From positions 1-59,704 of the forward strand of contig NZ_SMOA01000011.1 of assembly GCF_004353985.1 (NCBI RefSeq): a stretch of DNA of 59,704 nucleotides. Direction: 5' to 3'. Both the position numbers and the translations under genes were made by a program. Below the pieces are notes generated by a model. It was not told the origin of the DNA. It worked only from the letters and a program-made list of their open reading frames with translations, and made no database searches. The stretch comes from Paracraurococcus ruber. GTDB taxonomy: Bacteria > Pseudomonadota > Alphaproteobacteria > Acetobacterales > Acetobacteraceae. Of this stretch, positions 43,591-51,887 are shown in pieces; position 1 is the first letter of the stretch, and each line of letters begins with the position of its first letter.

Positions 43591-44796
43591 ATGGAGTTCG
43601 AATTCCCGCCCCGCGTGCGGGACCTGCAGGCCCGCCTGCAGGCCTTCATGCAGGAGGAGATCTACCCCGCCGAGGCGCGCTTCGCCGAGGAAGTGGCCGC
43701 CGGCGACCGCTGGCAGCCCACCGCCGTCATGGAGGCGCTGAAGGCGAAGGCCCGCGCGGCCGGCCTGTGGAACCTGTTCCTGCCGGAGAGCGAATACGGC
43801 GCCGGGCTGAGCAACCTGGACTACGCGCCGCTCTGCGAGATCCTCGGCCGCAGCATGATCGCGCCGGAGGCGCTGAACTGCTCCGCCCCCGATACCGGCA
43901 ACATGGAGGTGCTGGTCCGCTACGGCACCGAGCAGCAGAAGAAGCATTGGCTGGAGCCGCTGCTGGCCGGCGAGATCCGCAGCGCCTTCGCGATGACCGA
44001 GCCGGCGGTCGCCTCCTCCGACGCCACCAATATCGAGACGCGCATCACCCGCGACGGCGACCACTACGTCATCAATGGCCGGAAATGGTGGACCAGCGGC
44101 ATCGGCGACCCGCGCTGCCGCATCCTCATCCTCATGGGCAAGAGCGACCCGGACAACCCGGACCGCCACCGTCAGCAGAGCATGATCCTGGTGCCGCGCG
44201 ACACGCCGGGCATCCGCGTGGTCCGCATGCTCAACATCATGGGCTATGACGACGCGCCGCACGGCCATGCCGAGGTGGTGTTCGACAATGTCCGCGTGCC
44301 CGCCGGGAACATGCTGCTGGGCGAGGGAAGGGGGTTCGAGATCGCGCAGGGGCGCCTCGGCCCCGGCCGCATCCACCACTGCATGCGCCTCATCGGCCTG
44401 GCGGAGCGGGCGCTGGAACTGATGTGCCGCCGCACCCAGTCGCGCGTGGCCTTCGGCAAGCGCATCTCGGACTACGACACGACGCTGGAGCGCATCGCCG
44501 AATCGCGCATGCTGATCGACCAGGCGCGGCTGCTGACCCTGAAGGCCGCCTGGATGATGGACACGGTCGGCAACAAGGAGGCGCGGGCGGAGATCGCCAT
44601 GATCAAGGTGGTGGCGCCCAGCATGGCCTGCCGCGTGCTGGACTGGGCGATCCAGGCGCATGGCGGCGGCGGCCTGTCGGATGATTTCCCGCTGGCCTAT
44701 GGCTATGCGCTGGCGCGCGCGCTGCGCTTCGCCGATGGCCCGGACGAGGTCCATCGCGCCCAGATCGCCAGGCTGGAACTGCGCAAGCACCGCTAG
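43591..44796 (+). CDS. Acyl-CoA dehydrogenase (ACAD10/11-like)
   Basis: 401 residues. Features in order: helical N-domain with [24 protein letters not shown]-binding [57 protein letters not shown]/dimer segment [13 protein letters not shown], and the C-terminal [20 protein letters not shown]. It is near the ACAD10/ACAD11 type, which acts on 4-hydroxyacyl-CoA after phosphorylation by an APH-family kinase; such a kinase is the next gene. The TAG stop lies at the edge of inverted repeat R2 copy B. SD-like GGGGAAG precedes the ATG. Confidence 0.92.
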   Translation: MEFEFPPRVRDLQARLQAFMQEEIYPAEARFAEEVAAGDRWQPTAVMEALKAKARAAGLWNLFLPESEYGAGLSNLDYAPLCEILGRSMIAPEALNCSAPDTGNMEVLVRYGTEQQKKHWLEPLLAGEIRSAFAMTEPAVASSDATNIETRITRDGDHYVINGRKWWTSGIGDPRCRILILMGKSDPDNPDRHRQQSMILVPRDTPGIRVVRMLNIMGYDDAPHGHAEVVFDNVRVPAGNMLLGEGRGFEIAQGRLGPGRIHHCMRLIGLAERALELMCRRTQSRVAFGKRISDYDTTLERIAESRMLIDQARLLTLKAAWMMDTVGNKEARAEIAMIKVVAPSMACRVLDWAIQAHGGGGLSDDFPLAYGYALARALRFADGPDEVHRAQIARLELRKHR

Positions 44797-44894
44797 AGCA
44801 GATCCCGATGAGGTGGCATCACCTGATCGGGTGAAGATGCTCGTAGTGCCAGATGACGAGAGCGGTTGCCGCGAGCCGTGGCGAACGGAAGCCG
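44794..44894 (-). repeat. Dispersed intergenic repeat R2, copy B (inverted)
   Basis: Read on the minus strand it matches copies A and C: CCGTTCGCC, CGGCAACCGCTC, ACGAGCATCTTCACCCGATC, AGGTG. The acyl-CoA dehydrogenase stop codon TAG forms its outer end. It separates the dehydrogenase from the kinase gene. Confidence 0.85.
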
Positions 44895-44903
44895 CTCCAG
44901 GGT

Positions 44904-44933
44904 CGAGGGTTCCAGGGGCCTTTCGGCCCTTGG
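44904..44933 (-). repeat. Hairpin repeat R3, copy 1 (inverted)
   Basis: On the minus strand CCAAGGGCC-GAAA-GGCCCCTGG then AACCCTCG; one G-T pair in a 9-bp stem. It matches R3 copies at 46192-46224 and 53903-53934 and adjoins R2 copy B. Confidence 0.7.
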
Positions 44934-45031
44934 CGGGGAGGGGCCGGGAGGGGCGGCGGCAGCCATGGCGTGGCGCGCCGTGGGGACCTTGCCGAGCCCC
45001 CGTCCGGTCGCCGGCCGCAAGGGAGACACGG

Positions 45032-46048
45032 ATGGAGTTCGACACCGCGCCGCTGGGCGCTTGGCTGGCCCGCCACGTTCCGGGCTTCCACGGCCCCTTC
45101 ACGCTCGATCGCCTGTCCGGCGGCCAGTCCAACCCGACCTACCGGATCCGCGCCGCATCGGGCGACCTGGTGCTGCGGCGCAAGCCGGACGGGAAATTGC
45201 TGCCCTCCGCCCATGCGGTGGACCGCGAATACCGCGTCATCGGCGCGCTGCAGGCGGCCGGGCTGCCGGCGCCGCGCGTGCATGGCTATTGCGACGACCC
45301 CGGCGTGCTGCCGACGCCCTTCTTCGTGATGGAGTTCGTCGAGGGGCGCATCTTCTTCGACCCGCGCCTGCCCGGCCTACCGCGCGAGGAGCGCGGGGCG
45401 CTGTTCGACGCCATGAACGACACGCTGGCCCGGCTGCACAGCCTGGACCCGGCCGCCATCGGCCTCGGCGACTATGGCCGCCCCGGCAACTACATGGCGC
45501 GGCAGATCGAGCGCTGGACGAAGCAGTACCGCGCGTCCGAGACCGGGCGGATCGAGGCGATGGAGCGGCTGATCGCCTGGCTGCCGGAACGCCTCGCCGC
45601 CGCCGACGACCCGGCCGTGTCCGTGGTGCATGGCGATTGCCGGATGGACAACCTGGTCTTCCATCCGACCGAGCCGCGCGTGGTCGCGGTGCTGGACTGG
45701 GAACTCTCGACGCTGGGCAGCCCGCTGGCCGATTTCGCCTACAACGCCATGGCTTGGCGCATCCCGCCCGGGCTGTTCCGCGGCCTTGCCGGCAGCGACC
45801 TGGCGGCGCTGGGGATCCCGGCAGAGGAGGACTACGTCGCGGCCTATTGCCGGCGCACCGGGCGCGCGGGCTTCCCTGCGCTCGACTTCTACGTCGCCTT
45901 CAACCTGTTCCGGCTGGCGGCCATCATGCAGGGGATCGCCAGGCGCGTGCTGGACGGCACGGCGGCGGGCGAGGATGCCGAGGCGAACGGGAAGCTCGCG
46001 CGGCCGATCGCCGAGTTGGGGTGGGAGCAGGCGCAGCGCGCTGCATGA
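45032..46048 (+). CDS. APH-family phosphotransferase (ACAD10/11-type kinase)
   Basis: 338 residues; AAGGGAGACACGG precedes ATG 45032. Kinase features: GGQSNPTYRIRAASGDLVLRR (nucleotide loop and Lys region, first 20 residues GGQSNPTYRIRAASGDLVLR), catalytic loop VVHGDCRMDNLVFHP with Asp and Asn, and metal-binding VLDWELSTLGSPLADFAYN. This subgroup is paired with acyl-CoA dehydrogenases in ACAD10/ACAD11 and in the bacterial levulinate pathway, where the 4-hydroxyl of an acyl-CoA is phosphorylated and then eliminated. The dehydrogenase gene is directly upstream, separated by repeats. Antibiotic resistance is unlikely. Confidence 0.88.
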   Translation: MEFDTAPLGAWLARHVPGFHGPFTLDRLSGGQSNPTYRIRAASGDLVLRRKPDGKLLPSAHAVDREYRVIGALQAAGLPAPRVHGYCDDPGVLPTPFFVMEFVEGRIFFDPRLPGLPREERGALFDAMNDTLARLHSLDPAAIGLGDYGRPGNYMARQIERWTKQYRASETGRIEAMERLIAWLPERLAAADDPAVSVVHGDCRMDNLVFHPTEPRVVAVLDWELSTLGSPLADFAYNAMAWRIPPGLFRGLAGSDLAALGIPAEEDYVAAYCRRTGRAGFPALDFYVAFNLFRLAAIMQGIARRVLDGTAAGEDAEANGKLARPIAELGWEQAQRAA

Positions 46049-46085
46049 TGCCGGGGACGGGTGCGTCCTTTGCCGGACCCTGCAG

Positions 46086-46187
46086 CGGTTGCCGTTCGCC
46101 ATGGCTCGCGGCAGCCGCTCCGGTCGCTTGAAGCGACGAGCCTCTTGACCCGATCAGGTGGTTGCACCCGATCGGGATGGGCCCTGA
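46086..46187 (+). repeat. Dispersed intergenic repeat R2, copy C
   Basis: Starts 37 bp after the kinase stop. It shares CCGTTCGCCATGGCTC, CGGCAGCCGCTC, CGACGAGC and CCCGATCAGGTG with copy A in the same orientation. It is followed at once by R3 copy 2. Confidence 0.85.
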
Positions 46188-46191
46188 CCCG

Positions 46192-46224
46192 CCAGGGGCC
46201 GCAGCGCCCCTGGAAACCTCGGGT
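46192..46224 (+). repeat. Hairpin repeat R3, copy 2, at a convergent gene end
   Basis: CCAGGGGC-CGCAGC-GCCCCTGG then AAACCTCGGGT, ending exactly at the stop codon (46225-46227) of the small membrane protein on the minus strand. The same AAACCTCGGG-stop junction occurs at 53935 (flgH). Likely transcription terminator or 3-prime stabiliser for both strands. Confidence 0.7.
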
Positions 46225-46422
46225 TCAGCCGCGCCGGCCCAGCAGCCGTGCCAGCAGCATCAGGGCGATGCCGAGGGCGACGACGCCATAGGTCTCCGGG
46301 TTGCGGCGCACAGCGGCCACCGCCGCCTCGGGCAGCCAGAGCAGCGCATCCCAGCCGGTCCAGGCGGCGAGCAGGCCGAACAGCACCAGCAGTGTGCCCA
46401 GCGTGTAGAGGCCACGCGCCAC
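46225..46422 (-). CDS. Small two-helix membrane protein (hypothetical)
   Basis: 65 residues from GTG 46422, four bases after the stop of the gene before it. Two hydrophobic segments, GLYTLGTLLVLFGLLAAWTG and TYGVVALGIALMLLARLLG, are separated by a short loop WLPEAAVAAVRRNPE. No family recognised. Its position suggests cotranslation with the upstream YqaE-like protein, and both probably sit in the inner membrane. The stop codon joins repeat R3. Confidence 0.7.
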   Translation of the reverse strand: MARGLYTLGTLLVLFGLLAAWTGWDALLWLPEAAVAAVRRNPETYGVVALGIALMLLARLLGRRG

Positions 46423-46426
46423 CGGC

Positions 46427-46678
46427 TCAGCCCCGTCGGGCGCGGTCGCGGGCCAGGGCGTCGTCGACCAGCCGGCGGTCGCGGGCGTCCTGCTGGCGGC
46501 CGCGGACCGCCAGGATGGCCCAGACGATCGCCACGCCCAGCAGCGGCAGGCCGGGCACGAAGGGCAGCAGCAGCAGCACGAGGCCGAGGACCCAGAGGAG
46601 CCCGTTGGCCACAGCCTGGAAGGGACGGCCGGCGAAGAGGATCGCCAGCGGCGGGAGGAGGATGGCGAGCAGGTACAT
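46427..46678 (-). CDS. YqaE/Pmp3-like small membrane protein
   Basis: 83 residues from ATG 46678 with GGAGG upstream. Two hydrophobic stretches (MYLLAILLPPLAILFAGRPF and LLWVLGLVLLLLPFVPGLPL) are followed by a charged tail (GRQQDARDRRLVDDALARDR). The LLAILLPPLAILFAGRP start matches the YqaE/Pmp3 proteolipid family, which is linked to membrane potential and salt stress in other organisms. It is downstream of glnA but separated by a strong terminator, so it needs its own promoter. Confidence 0.75.
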   Translation of the reverse strand: MYLLAILLPPLAILFAGRPFQAVANGLLWVLGLVLLLLPFVPGLPLLGVAIVWAILAVRGRQQDARDRRLVDDALARDRARRG

Positions 46679-46730
46679 CACGCCTCCAAACCGGTCAGGG
46701 CCCGGTTGGTTGCCATGGCCGGAAGGCAGG

Positions 46731-46762
46731 AAAAAGGCCGCCGGCGGGTCCCGCCGGCGGCC
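46731..46762 (-). terminator. Intrinsic terminator of glnA
   Basis: On the minus strand a 13-bp perfect inverted repeat (arms GGCCGCCGGCGGG and its complement, 1 nt between them) is followed directly by TTTTT. It starts 24 bp after the glnA stop. This is the clearest Rho-independent terminator in the window. Confidence 0.92.
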
Positions 46763-46785
46763 CCTGTGGCCCGAGCCGCGGCGGC

Positions 46786-48207
46786 TCAGACCGAGTAGTA
46801 CATCTCGAACTCGACCGGGTGCGGCGTGTGCTCGAACCGGTACACGTCGCTCCACTTCAGCTCGATATAGGACTCGATCTGGTCCTTGGTGAAGACGTCG
46901 CCGGCCAGCAGGAACTCGTGGTCGGCCTCGAGCGCGCCGAGCGCCTCGCGCAGCGAGCCGCAGACGGTCGGGATGCCCTTCAGCTCCTCGGGCGGCAGGT
47001 CGTACAGATCCTTGTCCATCGGGTCGCCCGGATGGATGCGGTTCTTGATGCCGTCGAGGCCGGCCATGAGCATGGCGGCGAAGGCCAGGTAGGGGTTCGC
47101 GCCCGGATCGGGGAAGCGGACCTCGACGCGCTTCGCCTTCGGGCTGGTCGCGTAGGGGATGCGGCAGGACGCCGAGCGGTTGCGGGCCGAATAGGCCAGC
47201 AGCACCGGCGCCTCGAAGCCCGGTATCAGCCGCTTGTAGCTGTTGGTCAGCGGGTTGGTGAAGGCGTTCAGCGCCTTGGCGTGCTTGATGATGCCGCCGA
47301 TGTAGTACAGCGCCGTCTCCGACAGGTCGGCATAGCCGTTGCCCGCGAACACCGGCTTGCCGTCCTTCCAGATGGACTGGTGGACGTGCATGCCGCTGCC
47401 GTTGTCGCCGTAGATCGGCTTCGGCATGAAAGTCGCGGTCTTGCCGTAGCTGTGGGCGACGTTGTGGATGCAGTACTTGTAGATCTGCATGAAGTCGGCC
47501 TGCTGCACCAGCGGGCCGAACTTGGTGCCCAGCTCGTGCTGCGACTGCGCCACCTCATGGTGGTGCTTCTCGCCGGGGACGCCCATCTCGATCATGGTCG
47601 AGAGCATCTCGGCGCGCAGGTCCTGCTCGGAATCAACCGGCGCGACCGGGAAGTAGCCGCCCTTCACGCCGGGGCGGTGGCCCATATTGCCTTCCGGGTA
47701 GTCCTTCATGTTGGCGCCCGGGCCCTCGACCGAGTCGAGGCTGTAATGGCCGAAATTGCCGCCGGTGCCGAACTTCACGCTGTCGAAGACGAAGAACTCG
47801 GCCTCGGGGCCGAAGAAGGCGGTGTCGCCGATCCCCGTGCTCTTCAGGTAGGCCTCGGCGCGCTTCGCCGTGCTGCGCGGGTCGCGCGAGTACATCTGGC
47901 CGGTCGAGGGCTCGATGATGTCGCAGAACAGGATGAGCTGCGGCTTGGCCGAGAACGGATCCATGCAGGCATTCTCGGGGTCCGGCATCAGGATCATGTC
48001 GGACTCGTTGATCGCCTTCCAGCCGGCGATCGAGGAGCCGTCGAACATGATGCCGTCGGTGAAGCTGTCCTCGTCGACGGTCGAGACGTGCTGCGCCGTG
48101 TGCTGCCACTTGCCCTTCGGGTCGGTGAAGCGGAAGTCGACGTATTCGACGCTGTGCTCCTTGATCATCTCCATCACCTTGGAGATGGCGGCTGCCTTAT
48201 CTGCCAT
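46786..48207 (-). CDS. glnA: Glutamine synthetase, type I
   Basis: 473 residues from ATG 48207, the normal length of GlnA, which joins ammonia to glutamate with ATP in a dodecamer. Visible signatures are [17 protein letters not shown], the metal site [44 protein letters not shown], and the adenylylation site Tyr402 in [11 protein letters not shown], so activity is probably controlled by GlnE. It lies downstream of glnB on the same strand, with two hairpins in the 242-bp gap, and ends at a classic terminator. The sigma-54 promoter upstream of glnB probably drives both genes. Confidence 0.98.
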   Translation of the reverse strand: MADKAAAISKVMEMIKEHSVEYVDFRFTDPKGKWQHTAQHVSTVDEDSFTDGIMFDGSSIAGWKAINESDMILMPDPENACMDPFSAKPQLILFCDIIEPSTGQMYSRDPRSTAKRAEAYLKSTGIGDTAFFGPEAEFFVFDSVKFGTGGNFGHYSLDSVEGPGANMKDYPEGNMGHRPGVKGGYFPVAPVDSEQDLRAEMLSTMIEMGVPGEKHHHEVAQSQHELGTKFGPLVQQADFMQIYKYCIHNVAHSYGKTATFMPKPIYGDNGSGMHVHQSIWKDGKPVFAGNGYADLSETALYYIGGIIKHAKALNAFTNPLTNSYKRLIPGFEAPVLLAYSARNRSASCRIPYATSPKAKRVEVRFPDPGANPYLAFAAMLMAGLDGIKNRIHPGDPMDKDLYDLPPEELKGIPTVCGSLREALGALEADHEFLLAGDVFTKDQIESYIELKWSDVYRFEHTPHPVEFEMYYSV

Positions 48208-48449
48208 GTCGTCTGTCCTGTCCCCTGACTGGTCCCGGGGCCCCTTGCGGAACCCCCCTTCGCCCCCTGCCGCGGCGCACGCCGCGACCCGCGCCCCGCC
48301 CCGCCTTTCCGGCGGCGCCGGGCCCGGGCTTGCCGCCGCGGGCCGTGGGCTTGTCCCGGCCGCGGCGTGTCCCGAAGGGCAGATCCGCAGGCCGGGATCT
48401 GCCCGATGACCGATCGCGCCGGCCCGTCGCGGCGGGCCGGCGGCGTGGC
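48208..48449 (-). other. glnB-glnA intergenic region with two perfect hairpins
   Basis: Just after the glnB stop lies GCCGGCCCG/CGGGCCGGC (48418-48441, 6-nt loop), then GGGCAGATCC/GGATCTGCCC (48377-48404, 8-nt loop). Neither is followed by a T-run. They could attenuate or process the transcript so that glnB and glnA are made in different amounts, or a separate glnA promoter may lie downstream of them. Confidence 0.65.
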
Positions 48450-48818
<369 letters not shown>

Positions 48819-48897
48819 TCAATCCGAAGCAGTCCCGGCATGACGCTTCCTCCTCGACCTCAGCCGCCTGTCCTGGCGGTGCCGGCCGCGGGTGTTT

Positions 48898-48913
48898 TGC
48901 ACGGGCCGTGCCA
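48898..48913 (-). promoter_or_regulatory. Sigma-54 promoter of glnB-glnA
   Basis: The minus strand reads TGGCACGGCCCGTGCA, matching the consensus TGGCAC-N5-TTGCA except for G in place of the first T of the -12 block; the invariant GG and GC have correct spacing. The predicted start is near 48887, about 100 nt before the glnB ATG. NtrC control is expected, but no clear NtrC site was found in the upstream 230 bp, which otherwise hold the aminotransferase 5-prime region, a TTGCC/GGCAA dyad near 48969-48982 and no gene. Confidence 0.8.
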
Positions 48914-49140
48914 GGGCTTCAATCGGGCCTCGGGCCGAAATCCCGGGGTTTTTGGCCCGCAGCCGCCTTGCCGGGCGGCAATTTGCCCAAGCCGGGGGCA
49001 GATGACGAATCCTCCACCGCTTGCGGCGACGGGGGGCCATACCCATTATGCCGCCCCACCCCCGGGGGGATCGTTCCGCGCGCGCCAGGCCCTGGCGACC
49101 GGCGCCCCGTACACCTGCTTCGCGGAAGGGCAAGGGCGGA

Positions 49141-50349
49141 ATGCAGCCCCAGAACAGCCTGCTGTCGGCCACCGGCACCACCATCTTCACCGTCATGTCG
49201 GCGCTGGCCGTGCAGCACGGCGCGATCAATCTCGGCCAGGGCTTCCCCGACTATGACGGGCCTGAGGACGTGATCGACGCCGCGGCGGCGGCGCTGAGGG
49301 ACGGCCGCAACCAGTACCCGCCGCTGACCGGCGTGCCGGAACTGCGGCAGGCCGTGGCCGCCCACAACCGCCGCTTCTACGGGCTGGAGGCGGACCCGAA
49401 TGCCGAGGTGATCGTCACCTCCGGCGCCACGGAGGCGATCACCGCCTGCCTGATGGCGGTGCTGAACCCCGGCGACGAATGCGTGCTGATCGAGCCGCTC
49501 TATGACACCTACCTGCCGGTGGTGAAGCTCCTGGGCGCCATCCCGCGGCTCGTCCGGCTGAGCCCGCCGGACTGGGCGCTGCCGCGGGCCGACCTGGCGG
49601 CCGCCTTCGGGCCGAAGACCAAGGCCATCCTGTTCAACACGCCGATGAACCCGACCGGCAAGGTTTTCACGGGCGCCGAGCTCGCCTTCCTTGCCGACCT
49701 GATTGCGAAGCATGACTGCTACGCGATCTGCGACGAGGTCTATGAGCACCTCACCTTCGACGGCTGGACGCACATCCCGCTGATGACGCTGCCGGGCATG
49801 CGGGAGCGCTGCATGCGGATCGGCAGCGCCGGCAAGACCTTCAGCCTGACCGGCTGGAAGGTGGGCTACATCACCTGCGACCGCAGCCTGGCGCCGAACG
49901 TCGCTAAGGCGCACCAGAACCTGACCTTCACCACTCCCCCAAACCTGCAGCGTGGCGTCGCGGTCGGGCTGATGAAGGACGATGCCTACTTCGCCGGCCT
50001 GTCCACCAGCCTGCAGGCGCGGCGCGACCGGCTGGCGAAGGGCCTGGCCGAGATCGGCTTCGGGGTGCTGGAGACGCGCGGCAGCTACTTCATCACCACA
50101 GATTTCCGGCCGCTCATGGCCCCCTTGGGCTTCAATGGCGACGACGTGGCCTTCTGCCGCGCCATCACCGAGGAGGCGAAGGTCACCGCCATCCCGGTGA
50201 CGGCCTTCTACGCATCCCAGGACGCGCCCGGCCACTATGCCCGCTTCGCCTTCTGCAAGGGGGAGGCGGTGCTGGACGAGGCGCTGGCCCGGCTGCGCGC
50301 CTGGGTGGCGAGCCGGGCCGGCCGGCAGTTGACGGCGGCCGCCGGCTAG
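49141..50349 (+). CDS. PLP-dependent aminotransferase, class I/II
   Basis: 402 residues, fold-type I. The N-terminus contains INLGQGFPDYDGPEDVIDAA, typical of methionine/kynurenine-type aminotransferases, followed by VTSGATEAITACLMAVLNPG, NTPMNPTGKVF (Asn binding PLP), the ICDEVYEHLTF Asp/Tyr pair, the Schiff-base Lys in GSAGKTFSLTGWKVGY, and the C-terminal Arg in YARFAFCKG for the substrate carboxylate. It probably transfers amino groups between amino acids and 2-oxo acids. It is divergent from glnB and precedes tRNA-His. GGAAGGGCAAGGGCGG lies before the ATG. Confidence 0.93.
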   Translation: MQPQNSLLSATGTTIFTVMSALAVQHGAINLGQGFPDYDGPEDVIDAAAAALRDGRNQYPPLTGVPELRQAVAAHNRRFYGLEADPNAEVIVTSGATEAITACLMAVLNPGDECVLIEPLYDTYLPVVKLLGAIPRLVRLSPPDWALPRADLAAAFGPKTKAILFNTPMNPTGKVFTGAELAFLADLIAKHDCYAICDEVYEHLTFDGWTHIPLMTLPGMRERCMRIGSAGKTFSLTGWKVGYITCDRSLAPNVAKAHQNLTFTTPPNLQRGVAVGLMKDDAYFAGLSTSLQARRDRLAKGLAEIGFGVLETRGSYFITTDFRPLMAPLGFNGDDVAFCRAITEEAKVTAIPVTAFYASQDAPGHYARFAFCKGEAVLDEALARLRAWVASRAGRQLTAAAG

Positions 50350-50391
50350 CCCTATCTCCCGCCGCCCGGGCGCCAGCCGCCCGGGCCGTGT

Positions 50392-50468
50392 GGCGGCCAT
50401 AGCTCAGTTGGTAGAGCGCCAGGTTGTGGTCCTGGATGTCACGGGTTCGAGTCCCGTTGGTCGCCCCA
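50392..50468 (+). tRNA. tRNA-His (anticodon GTG)
   Basis: Full cloverleaf: acceptor GCGGCCA (50393-50399) pairs with TGGTCGC (50458-50464), with one G-T pair; D arm, anticodon stem CCAGG/CCTGG around loop TTGTGGT with anticodon GTG; T arm ACGGG-TTCGAGT-CCCGT. The histidine-specific extra G at -1 (50392) is encoded opposite C73 (50465), and CCA is encoded at 50466-50468. Confidence 0.97.
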
Positions 50469-50535
50469 CCACCCCTCCTTTCCCCCGTTCCGCAGTGCCG
50501 GCAGGATGGCCGCGCAACGCAGGGGGAACGTCACC

Positions 50536-51321
50536 ATGGAACTCCGCATCGATGGCCGCGCCGCGCTGATCACCGGCGGGTCGAAGGGGCTCGGCCTGGC
50601 CATCGCCCGGGCCTTCGCGCAGGCGGGCGGGGCGGTGGCCATCGTCGCGCGCAACGCGGCGCAGCTGGCCGAGGCCGAGGCCGCCATCCGCGCCGCCGCG
50701 CCGGCCGCGAAGGTGGCCGCCATCGCCGCCGATATCAGCACGGCCGAGGGTTGCGAGGCCGCCTATGCCGGCGCCGTGCAGGCGCTGGGTCAGGTCGATA
50801 TCCTCGTCAACAATGCCGGAACCAGCCAGCGCGGCCCCTTCCTCGAGGTCACCGATGCGCTCTGGCAGAACGACCTCGACCTCAAGCTGTTTGCCGCCAT
50901 CCGGCTGGCGCGGCTGGCCTGGCCGGGGATGCAGGCGCGGCGCTGGGGCCGCATCGTCAATGTGCTGAACACCGGCGCCAAGGCCCCGCCGGCCGAGGGT
51001 GCGCCGACCGCCGTCACCCGCGCCGCCGGCATGGCGCTGACCAAGGTGCAGGCGAATGAGGGCGCGAAGCACGGCATCCTGGTGAATGCGCTGCTGGTCG
51101 GGCTGATCGACAGCGACCAGCATCGCCGCCGCCACGCGGCCTCCAAGACCAATGAGAGCTACGAGGAGTGGCTGGGCAAGCTCGGTGCCTCCCTCCCCAT
51201 GGGCCGCTACGGCAAGGCCGAGGAATTCGCCGCCACCGCGCTCTTCCTGTGCTCGGAGGGCGGCGGCTACATCGCGGGAACGGCGATCAACGTGGATGGC
51301 GGCCGCAGCCCGGTGGTCTGA
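50536..51321 (+). CDS. SDR-family protein with altered catalytic residues
   Basis: 261 residues from ATG 50536; the frame is open 10 codons further. The cofactor loop TGGSKGLG and NNAGTSQRG are normal, and the C-terminal GYIAGTAINVDGGRS fits SDRs. At the active site, however, the Ser block reads NVLNTGAKAP and the YxxxK block reads TAVTRAAGMALTK, so Tyr is replaced by Thr and Lys by Arg. Either the protein binds NAD(P) without classical chemistry or it belongs to a divergent SDR class with other catalytic residues. It follows tRNA-His by 67 bp. Confidence 0.85.
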   Translation: MELRIDGRAALITGGSKGLGLAIARAFAQAGGAVAIVARNAAQLAEAEAAIRAAAPAAKVAAIAADISTAEGCEAAYAGAVQALGQVDILVNNAGTSQRGPFLEVTDALWQNDLDLKLFAAIRLARLAWPGMQARRWGRIVNVLNTGAKAPPAEGAPTAVTRAAGMALTKVQANEGAKHGILVNALLVGLIDSDQHRRRHAASKTNESYEEWLGKLGASLPMGRYGKAEEFAATALFLCSEGGGYIAGTAINVDGGRSPVV

Positions 51322-51381
51322 CGACTCACGGAAGGCGAAGGGGGTGCCGGGGGAAAGTGCCTTCCCCCGGCTGCCTTTGCG

Positions 51382-51735
51382 TTACCGGTTCCGCGGATAG
51401 GCGCCCGAGGTGTTCGACCCCGTCGCCCGGTCATAGGCCCGCTCGGCCGCCGTGCCCGGCGGGTTCACGCGCGTGCCGTCGGACTGCGCCGGGAAGGCGC
51501 CCGAGGTGTTGGTGCCCGCCGCCCGGTCCAGCGCCCGCTCCGCCGCCGTGCCGGACGGGTTGTTGCCGGTGCCGTCGGCGCTGGTGCGCGGGCTGTCGGT
51601 GGCGCGGTCATAGGCACGCTGCAGCGCCGTGCTGGGCGGGTTGCCGCGGGTGCCGTCGCGCGTGTTGTCGCAGGCGGCGAGCGTGGTCAGCACCGCCGCG
51701 GCGGCGAGACCGCGCAGCAGGGGGGAGGCGTGCAT
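51382..51735 (-). CDS. Lipoprotein with three 20-residue repeats
   Basis: 117 residues. The signal ends in a lipobox TTLAAC, so Cys22 is probably lipidated. The mature part is almost entirely three repeats: DGTRGNPPSTALQRAYDRAT (27-46), DGTGNNPSGTAAERALDRAA (54-73) and DGTRVNPPGTAAERAYDRAT (86-105), separated by Ser/Thr-rich linkers such as GTNTSGAFPAQS. No family recognised. The NPPGTAAERAxDRA unit could bind a repetitive partner or space the protein from the membrane. It is convergent with the SDR gene and divergent from the aspartate dehydrogenase gene. Confidence 0.82.
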   Translation of the reverse strand: MHASPLLRGLAAAAVLTTLAACDNTRDGTRGNPPSTALQRAYDRATDSPRTSADGTGNNPSGTAAERALDRAAGTNTSGAFPAQSDGTRVNPPGTAAERAYDRATGSNTSGAYPRNR

Positions 51736-51887
51736 GGCTGGGGATCTCCTCGAACTGTTGCAGACCCGCGTCGATGGCCGGTCGTTGCGGATAGCGCCGG
51801 CGCTGCCCCTTGGTTCCCAACCCGGCGTAGTCCTTGGCGGCGGCTTCTGCTAACCGCGGCCCGGAACACACAGGGCCGGAGGCGGGC

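Noticed and set aside
45032-46048. Aminoglycoside resistance kinase
   Set aside because: The sequence and its acyl-CoA dehydrogenase neighbour point to the ACAD10/11-type metabolic kinase.
46162-48228. 688-codon plus-strand open frame opposite glnA
   Set aside because: Shadow of glnA; composition typical of antisense frames.
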